A DNA stretch of 64,000 nt from Anodontia alba (GCA_964016985.1 OZ024828.1:2815701-2879700), one strand, 5' to 3'; shown: positions 10,675-20,398, counted from the stretch's first letter. Numbers and translations are program-made. Notes: generated by a model not told the origin, from the letters alone.

Positions 10675-10732
10675 CTATTAAAGAGTCTGAAGCCCGACCA
10701 ACCAACGGACAATAAAAGAGGTAAGCAAACTG
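10675..10732 (-). pseudogene. RT relic R3, C-terminal piece
   Basis: Minus-strand translation reads FAYLFYCPLVGRASDSLIA. This continues, across the HP-A insertion, the frame that ends NPITAV at about 11012. It is the downstream conserved tail of the same reverse-transcriptase family. The only interruption between the halves is HP-A copy 7. Confidence 0.65.
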
Positions 10733-11011
10733 AATTATGAAAACACGCTTATTCAAATATATTGAAAATTTTACCACCAAAAACTAAAAGTTTTCAGATG
10801 AAAATTCTGATATTTTTTTCAAGTTTCTGCTCTAAACATAGATTATGGGTACTCGTTAGAACCGCCTCGCCGAGGCGGTTCTAACGAGTACCCACATGCT
10901 ATGTTTTGAGCAGAAATAAGAAAGTTAATGCATACCCCTGTAAATCCCAACTGATCTATATAAAAGTGGGGTATAAGGGGGTCAAAATTATATAGGTATG
11001 TTTTCGTGGTG
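10733..11011 (-). mobile_element. HP-A MITE copy 7, inside an RT relic
   Basis: Full-length, inverted. Ends AATTATGAAAAC and TTTTCGTGGTG; hairpin at about 10826-10918; tip CCTCGCCGAGG. Both flanks are pieces of one reverse-transcriptase relic, so the insertion is younger than the RT copy. Confidence 0.9.
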
Positions 11012-11665
11012 GGACAGCCGTGATTGGATTAACCTAGCGTTAAGCAAGCCGACTGTTTTATGACATCAATGCTATACCCCTTTCGTTTATAATATATGTC
11101 AATTTTACTAAAATGTTCAAAACATTCAGGTTTTTCTACATATTTTCTAAACTCAATTACTAAGTCATCATAAAATTAAGGTTCTGATAGGCCGTGTAGC
11201 AGGAATGTGTTAATCCGGTATCGTATTTAGAGACCACTTCGTAGTGTCGATGATAAAACTTAGAAGAAAGCTTTCCTAAGTTTATGATACCGATACTTCT
11301 ATTGGAGAAGTTTGGCAGTCAAAGTTTTGTTACGAGCATTGAAGTCAGCCAAATGACTAGACACTCCTGCAAACCGAATAAGCTGAGAAAGATAAACACC
11401 ATCAGAGGGTGCACGAAGAGCGTCGCCATCCAAATACAGGAAATTAGCCATGTCAAAATAAAAATCATCGCGTTTGCCATCAATGTTAGATGAAACTAAA
11501 CCGTTACAAATTAATGAATGCAAATCTAAAAGTGCGGCTTCGGTATCAGTAGAATTAGCTTTGTTCAACTGCAGTTCAGTAGGGTAAATATGAGTGACCA
11601 TACCTTCAAAGTAAGGACTGTTGATATTCTAAAGGTCGTCCAAGTATCTGAAATTCGATAAATCT
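11012..11665 (-). pseudogene. Reverse-transcriptase relic R3 (retroelement)
   Basis: Minus-strand reading contains the RT catalytic motif FRYLDDL near 11640, a stop, then MVTHIYPTELQLNKANSTDT. RDDFYFDMANFLY, then GVYLSQLIRFAG and LTAKLLQ follow, with a second stop near 11299. Further on come YHKLRK, a frameshifted FYHRHYEV, GLSEP and YYKRKGYSIDVIKQSACL. The order matches the single-ORF reverse transcriptases common in marine invertebrates (Penelope-type or related; I cannot settle which). It is dead: at least three stops, a frameshift and a MITE insertion. The fingers and palm before YLDD are missing, so the copy is 5'-truncated. Confidence 0.8.
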
Positions 11666-11819
11666 ATTGTATATTTAACCTTTAGCGCCCTTTATTCGAA
11701 ATTCAGCAGAATGCAAATTAGTAATACTTTCCTTATTTTCCACAGAAAAATGTTTTTGAAAGATCATGCATTAGTGTCTGCCTTTTCAAAATGGTATTTG
11801 GTGAATATTTTACCCTACA

Positions 11820-11930
11820 TGCTAAAAAAGGTAAGAGAAAAGTCCAGGGAGTGCCACAATCACAAGCCGCAATCTTTCCCAGACACCAAGAGGAAGTGGA
11901 AACAGACAAAACCAAACAAGATTTAAACAT
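11820..11930 (-). repeat. K-element terminal fragment
   Basis: Starts at AAAAAAGGTAAGAG and continues GTCCAGGGAGTGCCACAATC to CCAAACAAG, then leaves the family. Part of the group of fragments with a common end. Confidence 0.75.
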
Positions 11931-11973
11931 CTGTTATGTAATCCTGCTAAACTGCGCCTTTTATATAAATTTA

Positions 11974-12007
<34 letters not shown>

Positions 12008-12050
12008 TACTCTCTTCCGTCAATAGTTAAAAGAATGCTTGATTATGATA

Positions 12051-12175
12051 TGAGCTAGCACACGACAAAAGCTACAATAAGACCTGTGTGACCAGCAAAC
12101 CAGCAAAGATCAGAGTGCGCAGGCTGATCTGAGTCTCCGCTGGTCGCACAAGTCTTATTGTCGTGCGCTGGCTCA
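12051..12175. mobile_element. H-family MITE copy 2, short form
   Basis: 125 bp. Ends TGAGCTAGCACACGACAAA and TTGTCGTGCGCTGGCTCA, with CAATAAGACCTGTGTGACC against GGTCGCACAAGTCTTATTG inside. Interior is reduced to one GCGCAGGCTGATC arm. Confidence 0.85.
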
Positions 12176-12330
12176 GTTGTATCAGTTTTGTCGTGTAGAG
12201 AACATTACAAGTTAAAAATGTACTTTAGTCGAGGAACAACGGAAACGCCTTTATTAAGTACACGTGCAAGTAAATAAAACGCCCATTTAACCTGTAGGTT
12301 TAATGATTACTTCTAGATGCCCGTCACTTC

Positions 12331-12558
12331 TTAACCCATTTAAACGTAGCGTCCCATAAAATGGACATTTGCAATCAGTGTAGACCCAGATCAGACGCCG
12401 CAAAATGCGGCGTCTGATCAGGGTCTACATTGTTTTCATCAAATACAGGAATTTCTATAAAACGTAGCAATAATAAAAAAATAACCAAACATCCCTTATC
12501 TTGGAAACGGACCGGTCCGAAGAGTGACGGTAGAGTCCATTCGGCATAAACGGGTTAA
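12331..12558. mobile_element. D-family TTAA MITE copy 2
   Basis: 228 bp bounded by TTAA on both sides. Ends TTAACCCATTTAAACG and CATAAACGGGTTAA. Central hairpin about 12375-12434: GTAGACCCAGATCAGACGCC and its complement. piggyBac-like by its TTAA flanks. Confidence 0.88.
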
Positions 12559-12589
12559 GGCACCAAACGAAGAAGAGTTTAGGGACACA

Positions 12590-12830
12590 CGATGACAAAA
12601 GAGTTGGAACATGTGAAACCCGCGATACACGAACAAGAAAGAACTGCACCTTGGAACGGTCAGAAGAAAAAAACACCAGGGTTGGGTAGGGTGGGGTGCG
12701 GTGGGTGGGGTTTAAACCAGTTTTACTCGCACGAAGCCCCGCTCTTAATTCTGATGCTGCTCCAAATTATATCCACGTGTTCGTTCCGCATATGGGTCCT
12801 TTCACTACTCAGTGAAGCATCATAAGGAAA
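12590..12830 (-). repeat. K/L repeat fragment
   Basis: Contains CACCTTGGAACGGTCAG near 12648, G-rich sequence, GTTTAAACCAGTTTTAC and TAATTCTGATGCTGC, the usual order of this degenerate repeat. Confidence 0.55.
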
Positions 12831-13292
12831 TGCATATAATCACAAACTGAAACAAAGCAAAGGGGATTAATGGCGATCTGAAGCCAGAATACAAGAAAAC
12901 CACAAACAACACCACAACGGGACCCGACCACATATATTAATAATCGGGCGCCAAACTTCTGAAAGGGATTCGTCATTCAATTTGAGGATCGACTCACTGT
13001 CGTACAATGAAATAGTGAAGCATCACAGAAATGGTCATCATTATTCTTAGGAATGCCTGTATACATTTATTTATTTACATTGAAAGGTTACATCCCCTTA
13101 ATTCTGTCCGGGTCCGTGAATTCTACAGTTTGTGTTTAAGTGTCATGAAACTTCATACAAATGACTGCATGGTAACTAGAAGTGAATAAGATTAAACTGA
13201 ATAGGATTCTGTACTCTTTGCACTCTGTCAAAGTGGTGATGCATAGGTATTAATTAAACCTCAGTAATGATGCTTTGCTAACTCGTTCATCC
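12831..13292. other. No recognised feature
   Basis: AT-rich DNA; no family member or gene seen. Confidence 0.4.
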
Positions 13293-13571
13293 CATTACGA
13301 AAACACGCCTATTTCAATATATTGAAAATTTCACCACCAAAAACTGAAAGCTTTCAGATAAAAAATTTCTGATATTTTCACATTTCTGCTCAAAACATAG
13401 ATTTTGGGTACTCGTTAGAACCGCCTCGCCGAGGCGGTTCTAACGAGTACTCACAATCTATATTTTTAAGTAGAAATAAGAAAAATAATGTATATTCCTG
13501 TAAACCCCAGTTTTACTATATAAAAGTCAGGTCTAAGGGGGTCAAAATTACATAGGTATGTTTTCGTGATG
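13293..13571 (-). mobile_element. HP-A MITE copy 8
   Basis: Full-length, inverted. Ends CATTACGAAAAC and TTTTCGTGATG. Hairpin about 13384-13478; tip CCTCGCCGAGG. First of six HP-A copies within 4.6 kb. Confidence 0.9.
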
Positions 13572-13961
13572 CCGGAGACGAAAACATATATATTTGCAAG
13601 CAGTCTGAATCTATATAAGACGGCACGTGAAGAACCCCCGCCCGCACCCCCCCCCCCCACCCCCACCATCAGGATATACATTGTTTCTCATAATGTTCTT
13701 GATTCATGACTGGCATCCCTCTTTATTACAGTCGATGAGTATAAAATCAAAGATAGAAGAGTCCACCTCAGATATGCAGGGATGATAGGGTTAAATTCGA
13801 TCTGTGAGTAATTCACTGGGGACTTATTGCGTACCACATTCTGCTGATCTGTTTCTGTTTCATTACTTAAAATACTTACGTTTTCTCTCTTTCAAGAAAA
13901 TTAAAGCGTTTAATCTAACTTCTAGTTAAGTATTGGTTTGTATAGTTAACGGTTGGAAAAA

Positions 13962-14245
13962 TATATCCTAAAGGTTTACAGAACAAAATTCTCTGATAAA
14001 GACATTCCATTTCTTGAATCAAGTTTATCAATATCTGATGGTATAATGATCTAAAAGAATTTCACAAATAACTTGATTTTATTATGGCAACGCAAAATTC
14101 ACAATTTAGATAGTGACCTACCACGTGCTATGTCATATTATACATCTCAGTTCAATCATTTTGCTAGAGCGTATCTAGTCGCGATAGTAACAAAGAGCGT
14201 GATGAACTGCTTAACTTCTAAAATAACGCTATCATTATTATACTT
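13962..14245 (+). pseudogene. Reverse-transcriptase relic R4, first part
   Basis: Plus-strand readings in two frames give IYPKGL, then IPFLESSLSISDGI, then LDSDLPRAMSYYTSQF and FNHFARAYL with LTSK at the end. These align in order with R3 (TELQLN..., DGDALRAPSDGVYLSQLIRFAG, LTAK). Several stops and frameshifts. Same retroelement class as R1-R3, opposite strand to R1 and R3. Confidence 0.65.
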
Positions 14246-14527
14246 CATCATGAAAACATCCCTATACAATTTTGACCCCCTTAAACCCCACTTTTATATA
14301 GTAAATTTGGGGTTTACATGGGGCATATTTTATTTTTCTTATTTCTGCTCAAAAACATAGATTGTGGGTACTCGTTAGAACCGCCTCGGTGAGGCGGTTC
14401 TAACGAGTACCCACAATCTATGTTTTTGAGCAGAAATATGAAAAATATCAGAGGTTTTTTATCTGAAAATTATCAGTTTTCGGAGGTGAAATTTTCTACA
14501 TATTTGAATAGGCATGCTTTCGTAATG
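14246..14527 (+). mobile_element. HP-A MITE copy 9, inside an RT relic
   Basis: Ends CATCATGAAAAC and CTTTCGTAATG; hairpin about 14339-14438; tip CCTCGGTGAGG. RT-like sequence continues on both sides. Confidence 0.9.
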
Positions 14528-14690
14528 TCATAAAACATTTTTTTCTACATTTTATCGTCAACACTCTGAATTATTTTCTGAATATAATTTGTGCTTAAAT
14601 ACTGCTCAGGAAGTCCTTTCAGCACATGAGGTTTATGGAGACTTACTAACATACTTTACAACTCAGATGCGTTATCGATAAAATATAAGT
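14528..14690 (+). pseudogene. Reverse-transcriptase relic R4, second part
   Basis: Reads HKTFFSTFYRQHSEL, then SEYN, CLNT and later EVYGDLLTYFTTQMR. This is the counterpart of YHKLRK...FYHRHYEV...GLSEP-FYDDL in R3. The gap in homology is exactly filled by HP-A copy 9. Confidence 0.65.
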
Positions 14691-14693
14691 GAA

Positions 14694-14972
14694 CATCACA
14701 AAAACTCGCTATATAATTTTGACTCCCTTAAAACACACTTTTATATAGTAAAACTGGGTTTTACAGGGGTATACATTATTTTTCTTATTTTGCTAAACAC
14801 ATAGATTGTGGGTAGTCGTTAGAACCGCCTCGCCAAGGCGGTGCTAATGAATACCCACTATCTATGTTTTGAGCAAAAATATAAAAAAAATATCAGAATT
14901 TTTTATCTGGAATTTTTGCTTTTTTGGTTGTAAAAAATTCCAATATATTTGAATAGGCGTGTTATTGTAATG
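14694..14972 (+). mobile_element. HP-A MITE copy 10
   Basis: Ends CATCACAAAAAC and TTATTGTAATG. Hairpin about 14788-14882, more mismatched than most (tip CCTCGCCAAGG; AATGAATACC on the right arm), so probably an older copy. Confidence 0.88.
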
Positions 14973-15062
14973 GGATACTCAAGAAAGGTCTCAATCATGA
15001 AGTACGGACTACCCGAGGTACCGAAAGAAGAAGATACGAGAAATATATAATGGCAAGAAACA

Positions 15063-15299
15063 CATCACGAAAACATACCTACATAATTTTGACCCCTCCC
15101 CCTCAAACCCCACTTTTGTATGGTAAAACTGGGGTTTACAGGGGTACACATTACTTTTCTTATTTCTGTTCTAAAACATAGATTGTGGGTACTCGTTAGA
15201 ACCGCCTCGTCGATGTTTAGAGAAGAAATATGAGAAATATCAGAAAAGTTTTTGATGGTGAAATTTTCAATATATTTGAATAAGCATGTTTTCGTATTG
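15063..15299 (+). mobile_element. HP-A MITE copy 11, right hairpin arm deleted
   Basis: Left part runs normally to GTTAGAACCGCCTCGTCGA, then jumps to TGTTTAGAGAAGAAATATG. About 40 bp covering the complementary arm is missing, giving 237 bp in total. Ends CATCACGAAAAC and TTTTCGTATTG. Confidence 0.88.
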
Positions 15300-15709
15300 A
15301 CTCACCACAGCTACAATAATCGATATACGAAAAAAGAATAGTAACAGAAGATCTGCCTTGCAACATTCAACAATATATATATACTGTGGGGCTGGGGGTG
15401 TTAGGGCTTGAACTTATTTGATACGGGTCGCAACCTCGCCCTTTATTCTAATGCAGCTAAAAATTCAAAGTATGCGTTTGGTCTGCGTACGGCTCTCTAC
15501 CTCAACAATGAAGCATTACAGGAAAACACATTTAGTCACAAAATGCAATGTAAACAAAGAGAGGACCCAGTGCCAATCTGAAAACAGAATCAAAGAAATC
15601 CACAAATCGCACCACACACAGCAATAGTTAGGCTCCAACCGTTTTGAGACCCGATTCACCGTTGTGCAATTTAAGTGGTAAGTCCGAGTTTCACAACAAT
15701 TAACCCTTG

Positions 15710-15901
15710 TCATGCTAAATAAATTAAGATGCAACGCCCATTTCAAATTGCCAGCCAATCAGATTACTTGAACCGGGTTGTTGCTATAAATTCACATACT
15801 AAATGGTTAACAGTGCAGATCCAGATCAGTTGGCTTCTTCAGAAGGATCTACACTGTTTGTAAAGGCAGGGTATATCCGGGTTCAGCAGGACAAGGGTTA
15901 A
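15710..15901. mobile_element. F-family TTAA MITE copy 1
   Basis: 192 bp with TTAA at both ends. Ends TTAACCCTTGTCATGCT and AGCAGGACAAGGGTTAA. Contains GTGCAGATCCAGATCAGTTGG and GGATCTACACTGTTT, the hairpin shared with D and G, here partly deleted. Confidence 0.85.
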
Positions 15902-16017
15902 AAAGATTACCAATCAACAAAAAGACGGGATATAATGTAGGTATTAAACAACATACTGCATGCTTACTCATTATTTCAACGGAATTGAACAACTTTGCTG
16001 TCCTAGCTTGTACCTGG

Positions 16018-16230
16018 CCCCGAGGTTATAAACTTTTTTTCAAGCTCAACTCAGCTGAGCATGTAATTTTCCCGGTATATAAATATGAAAATGCCAACAA
16101 TGTTTAGTGTTTTCATATTTATTAGCACAGAATTTTCATGCTCAGCTTTGTGTAGCAAGAAAGAATAAGTGGTTATTAGTAATTTGGGACTTATGAGCAA
16201 AACTCATTTCATAGTTTTATAACCTCGGGG
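16018..16230. mobile_element. R-family MITE (CCCCGAGGTTATAAA ends)
   Basis: Terminal inverted repeats CCCCGAGGTTATAAACT and GTTTTATAACCTCGGGG. Internal imperfect palindrome: GAAAATGCC...GTTTTCATATTTA and GCTCAGC motifs on both sides. 213 bp, no coding capacity. One copy seen. Confidence 0.82.
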
Positions 16231-16267
16231 TCAGATCTTACTCGTCTGTGGTCGGATTCACCGTTCT

Positions 16268-16374
16268 CCCAGTAAGCATGCTACATAAATCTATATCGGG
16301 CCGTTATCGGCCCGTCAGCTACCCTGACGGGCCGATAACGGCCCTTTATAGATTTATGTAGAATGCTAGCTAGG
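16268..16374. mobile_element. B-type palindromic MITE copy 4, different interior
   Basis: Ends CCCAGTAAGCATGCTACATA and GTAGAATGCTAGCTAGG, with CT on both sides (16266-16267, 16375-16376). Interior is the perfect hairpin GGGCCGTTATCGGCCCGTC plus complement, unlike the ACGTTG interior of the other B copies. Same end logic and length (107 bp). Confidence 0.75.
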
Positions 16375-16494
16375 CTAGTATTTGTCCTTGCTCTGAAATT
16401 CGAACTGTTTGTGCGTCGTATGTTTCATATGTGGCGTTTGTTTTGTGATTGTTTGTTCCTTATTTCTCCCTCCTTTAGAGCGCTTTGTTATTGT

Positions 16495-16764
16495 TATTAC
16501 GAAATCACGCCAATAGAAAATTTCATCTCCAAAAACTAAAAAAAATCAGATTAAAATTTTCTGATTTTTTTTTATATATATTTCTGCTGAAAACATTGTG
16601 GGTACTCGTTAGAACCGCCTCGGCGAGGCGATTCTAACGAGTACCCACAATCTATGTTTTTGAGCAGAAATAAGAAAAATAATGTATACCCCTGTAAACC
16701 CCAGTTTTACTATATAAAAGTGAGGTTTAAGGGCTCAAAATTATATAGACATGTTTTTGTGATG
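16495..16764 (-). mobile_element. HP-A MITE copy 12
   Basis: Inverted. Ends TATTACGAAATCAC and TTTTTGTGATG. The outer A-rich arm lacks the TTCAAATATATTG block. Hairpin about 16582-16672; tip CCTCGGCGAGG. K/L phrases flank it on both sides (GGCGTTTGTTTTGTGATTG; GGTGGCATTCCCTGGG), so it probably inserted into a K/L repeat. Confidence 0.88.
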
Positions 16765-17212
16765 GTGGCATTCCCTGGGTATCCTCACTTATATGTTTGT
16801 AATCAACCTTTCATCTTTGTTTAATCAAAGTGTTGAGAAGTTGATTCGTAAGTTTTCCTATGGTGATTCGCGGACACGTTAGGAATCCTGTACATAAATT
16901 AAACAACCCACGCGTTGCTGGAACTGCATCAGAATTAAGTGTGAGAGTTGAGTGTTTGATCATTCTATTTTCTTTTAAGTGCTGTTTTTATGACGTCATT
17001 TCATGTTATTCATCCCTTGTTGGATGACGTGGAAGGATCGCGTTCCCTCGTTGTGGCTTTCCTGGGAGCAAAGCGCTAAAAATATAGTGAAATATACACT
17101 CCTTCATACTACATTTCTCCGTTTTACGTTTTAAGTTATGATGGACGATCGAAATGCATATTGTATTGACTTATTTACGTAATGGAAATGATCAGTTTGT
17201 GTGTGTATTACT

Positions 17213-17351
17213 CAGATTACTTAATCCATACTGTTGATATAAAATCACACGCTGAATTACAAACAGTGCAGATCTAGATCAGTTGGCTTCTTCAGAAGCC
17301 AACTGATCTAGATCTACACTGTTTTCAAAGCTAGGTATATATCCGTGTTCA
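17213..17351. mobile_element. F-family MITE copy 3, partial
   Basis: Matches F copy 1 from CAGATTACTTAATCC onward. Contains a near-perfect 64-bp hairpin at 17261-17324 (GATCTAGATCAGTTGGCTTC and complement, one mismatch). The left terminus is missing. Confidence 0.75.
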
Positions 17352-17595
17352 GTAAATAAGTTGGCAAATATGAATCTGCCAATTCCAGACCTAATGTTTC
17401 ATGTGAAAACAAAGTAAAACACTAAAATAGAGCTTACAAAAGAAACATCATGACCAAAAGCATCTTGAATCTAGCTAAAATAGTACTTCATACTTCAGTG
17501 TGATAATGTTTATGACATGTTTGGAAAGATATACATAGAACTATACATGAGCCGTAAAGTCTGAAAACGTACCATCGCACATGTGCGCCCAGAGA

Positions 17596-17876
17596 CATCA
17601 CGAAATCACGCCTATATAATTTTGACCACCTTAAACCCCACTTTTTATATAGTAATACTGGGGTTTACAGGGGTATACATTATTTTTTTATTATTTTGCT
17701 AAAAAACAGAGATTGTGGGTACCCGTTAGAACCGCCTCGCCGAGGCGGTTCTAACGAGTACCACAATCTGTGTTTTGAGAAAAAATATCAGAATTTTTAT
17801 CTGAAAATTTTCCTTTTTATTTTTTTTTTGGGTTGTATAATTTTCAATATATTTGAATAGGCGTGTTTACGTAATG
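17596..17876 (+). mobile_element. HP-A MITE copy 13
   Basis: Ends CATCACGAAATCAC and TTTACGTAATG. Hairpin about 17690-17780; tip CCTCGCCGAGG. A T-rich insertion near 17818 enlarges the right outer arm. Confidence 0.9.
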
Positions 17877-18045
17877 AGATTCAGATCAGTTTGCGAATTT
17901 TCGCAGTCTGATCAGAATCTCTACTGGAAACATTTTGGTAAGTCAAGCTCTTCATGCAAACAACTGAGACTCTGATCTGACTGCGCGGATTCGCTGGATG
18001 ATTTGAGTCTTCGTTGGGCGCACATTGCAGAAGGTACGTTTTCTA
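17877..18045. mobile_element. I/H-like MITE fragment abutting HP-A
   Basis: Contains GATTCAGATCAGTTTGCG, CATGCAAACAACTGAGACTC, GATCTGACTGCGCGGATTCG and GGGCGCACATTGCAGAAGGTA, in the order of the I elements at 42437 and 62886. It begins directly at the end of HP-A copy 13, so the left part is lost or lies beyond the MITE. Confidence 0.55.
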
Positions 18046-18600
18046 AAGTTGTGTCTAACATGTTATTAACACAGGTTGTTCTTGAAATGCAGAATTAAAA
18101 TGTTAAGAGATATTTTTAGGAAATTGGACACAAGTGACATATTTGTTTCGCAATTTGTACAAGGGAGACAATTTTTGTAAGTTCTTTGTTTGTTCTCTTG
18201 CACAATAATACCTTTCTGAAAAGGACAATTTAAACAATTATGAATCTCCATGTCACTTTGGTACCTCCTATCAAGTTTCGGCTCCCTCTGACTTACGTAG
18301 TGTGTTTCCAAAAGCAACCTTTTGGACGTTTATTTTACAACACTGCAGCTGTGTTAGTGTCATGTGGCGGCGGTAGAACGTCTCCCCGTACATCACCATA
18401 GTGTAGATTATATTTCATTTCCTTTGGGATCGTTGGGCCTATTCTGGTATATTTGAAATTGAGTTCTGCTCATGTATACGCTAGAGGGCATAAGCAGTGT
18501 TGCAAACTTCATAACTGCTTATGAAGAGTCTCGATAAAACCGATACTCCCATTCTCTAATCCATATATAGTGTGGTCTTTGTTTCCAAAGGCAATCTTTT
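18046..18600. other. Mostly unplaced; one shared phrase
   Basis: The phrase around 18430-18555 (TTTGGGATCGTTGGGCC, then TTGCAAACTTCATAACTG and CTCGATAAAACC) recurs near 36127-36260, so it is an interspersed repeat. Nothing else seen. Confidence 0.45.
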
Positions 18601-19315
18601 GACGTTTATTTTACGCTTTGGGATGAGATTTGGTTTGAAGAATTTCAGGATGGCCGCCATCTTGGATATTGAACCGGAATAATTTCAGCAACACTCCAAT
18701 GCCTCCCATCAAGTTTAAGCTCAATCCGACTTACTTTCGGGAGCAGATGTGATTTGAAGATTCTCAAGATGGCGGCCATGGTTGCCATCTTTGATATCAA
18801 GACGGAACCATTTTAGCAATTCCAAATTTTAATGTTGCCCCGATGACTGCCAACAAGTTTCGGCTCTATCCGACTTATCGTGCGGGAGCAGATAACAATT
18901 GACTATTTTCAAGATGGCAACAGTGGCAGCCATCTTGGATATTATAGCGAAATAATTTTAGCAATTCTGAATTTCTATGTCGCCTCAATGCCTCCCACCA
19001 AGTTTTGGTTCATTCTGACATACTATTTGGAAGCAGATGTGGTTTGAAGCTTTTCAAGATGGCCGTCGTGACTAACAATTGAAGATTCTCTAGATGGCTG
19101 CCATTATTGCCGTCTTGGATATCGTGAAAAAAAAATGATTTTAAGAATTCTAAATTTCTTTGTTGTCCCAATGCCTCCCACCAAGTTACGCCTCAATCCG
19201 ACTTACCATCCTGGAGCAAATGAGGTTTGAAGATTTTCAAGATGGCCACTGTGGTTGCAATCTTGGATATTGGAACAGAGCGGTTTTAGCTATTCTGAGT
19301 CTCTATGTCGCTCCG
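18600..19315 (+). repeat. Tandem repeat, about 145-bp unit, ~5 units
   Basis: Units begin near 18645, 18765, 18910, 19055 and 19238, each with a TTCAAGATGGC phrase, CATCTTGGATAT, TTTTAGCAATTCT, AATGCCTCCCACCAAGTT and CAATCCGACTTAC in that order. Spacing is 145, 145 and 183 bp in the better-preserved units, with a short extra partial unit near 19090. Divergence of perhaps 15-25% marks it as old. AAGATGGCGGCC resembles the YY1 core; functional meaning unknown. Confidence 0.85.
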
Positions 19316-19470
19316 ATGCCTCACATAAGGTTTGATCAGAGTATTCGTTGTCCGCTTGAAGAAACTTTTAATTTTCGGGTATCCAAACTGCACCCAGTAA
19401 AGAATGCACAGTCTGATCTGAATCTCAGCCGGGCGCACGTGTCAGAAGGTGCACGTGTCTCACGGGGTGG
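19316..19470. mobile_element. I-family MITE fragment
   Basis: GATCAGAGTATTCGTTGTCC, CACCCAGTAAAGAATGCAC, GTCTGATCTGAATCTCAGCC and GGGCGCACGTGTCAGAAGG match the I element at 42437-42632. Ends are degenerate. Confidence 0.6.
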
Positions 19471-19616
19471 TTTATATATCTATGTACCATATTTATGCAA
19501 GAAAATAAATGTTTAGGAATATTCGTTCTCATTTTGGGGCCTCTGGTTTAGATAATATACATATTGAACGCATAAAGAAACGCATACAAGCGGATGCGAT
19601 ATTTGAAAACCCTATA

Positions 19617-19850
19617 CAGTAACACCTCAGTGACTCGAACACCGATGACTCGTTTACCGTGGCTAATTCGAATTCGTTTTTTAGACCCCAATTCTTCCGA
19701 CAGCTCAAGAAAACAAATATTCAGGGATATTTCAGAAATTTTCCCTATTCTATCATAAAATGTGTGTTGATGAACTAGTGAGAATCGCCTCGATGAGGCG
19801 AGGTGATTCTAATGAGTACATCAACATACCATTATTTTACGTGTGTTTGT
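19617..19850 (+). mobile_element. HP-M MITE copy 1, 3' part missing
   Basis: Starts CAGTAACACCTCAGTGACTCGAAC, continues through GGCTAATTCGAATTCG, then the hairpin GAATCGCCTCGATGAGGCG with an 8-bp duplicated GAGGCGAG. Sequence leaves the family after CATACCATTATTTTAC. Confidence 0.75.
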
Positions 19851-20015
19851 AAGATAAAAATAGGAACTTTTACATTTACAGTCAAGTGCCAAATTGAAGC
19901 AAAACTGTAATATAATCAATATAAAAGACGCCTGTTTAATGACGTAAAGAAACAAATTGATTATAATATTTACTTCAGTTTATCCTTTTATCCATACGTC
20001 TGTTGCATGACTAGA

Positions 20016-20202
20016 ATGCTCAAACACATAGATTGCATGGTGGGTACTCGTTAGAACTGCCTTGCCGAGGCGGTTCTAACGAGTGCCCATAATCTATATT
20101 TTGACCAGAAATATGAAAAAAATATCAGAATTTTTATCGAAAAATTCTCAGTTTTTGGTGGTGAAATTTTCAGTATATTTGAATAGGCTTGTTTTCGTAA
20201 CG
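20016..20202 (+). mobile_element. HP-A MITE copy 14, left arm missing
   Basis: Begins inside the left hairpin arm (GCTCAAACACATAGATTG) and contains a 5-bp insertion (CATGG). Right part is complete to TTTTCGTAACG. Tip CCTTGCCGAGG. Confidence 0.85.
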
Positions 20203-20398
20203 GAATATCTTAGGATATCAAAGGATACAATCTTTTGATCGACAATGCCATGCTGTACTTTAAGTAGCCTATACATGATATAGCTATAATATTTAACTTA
20301 GATCAAGATTTCAGTGTGCGTAAAACCAAGTTTATCCACCCCACCCCACCGCCTATTCAAAAAACTGTTATTGTTGACCGTTCCAAGACGGTATGGAA

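Noticed and set aside
10733..11011. HP-A as a Helitron
   Set aside because: It has inverted, not TC...CTRR, termini and a central hairpin rather than a short hairpin near one end.
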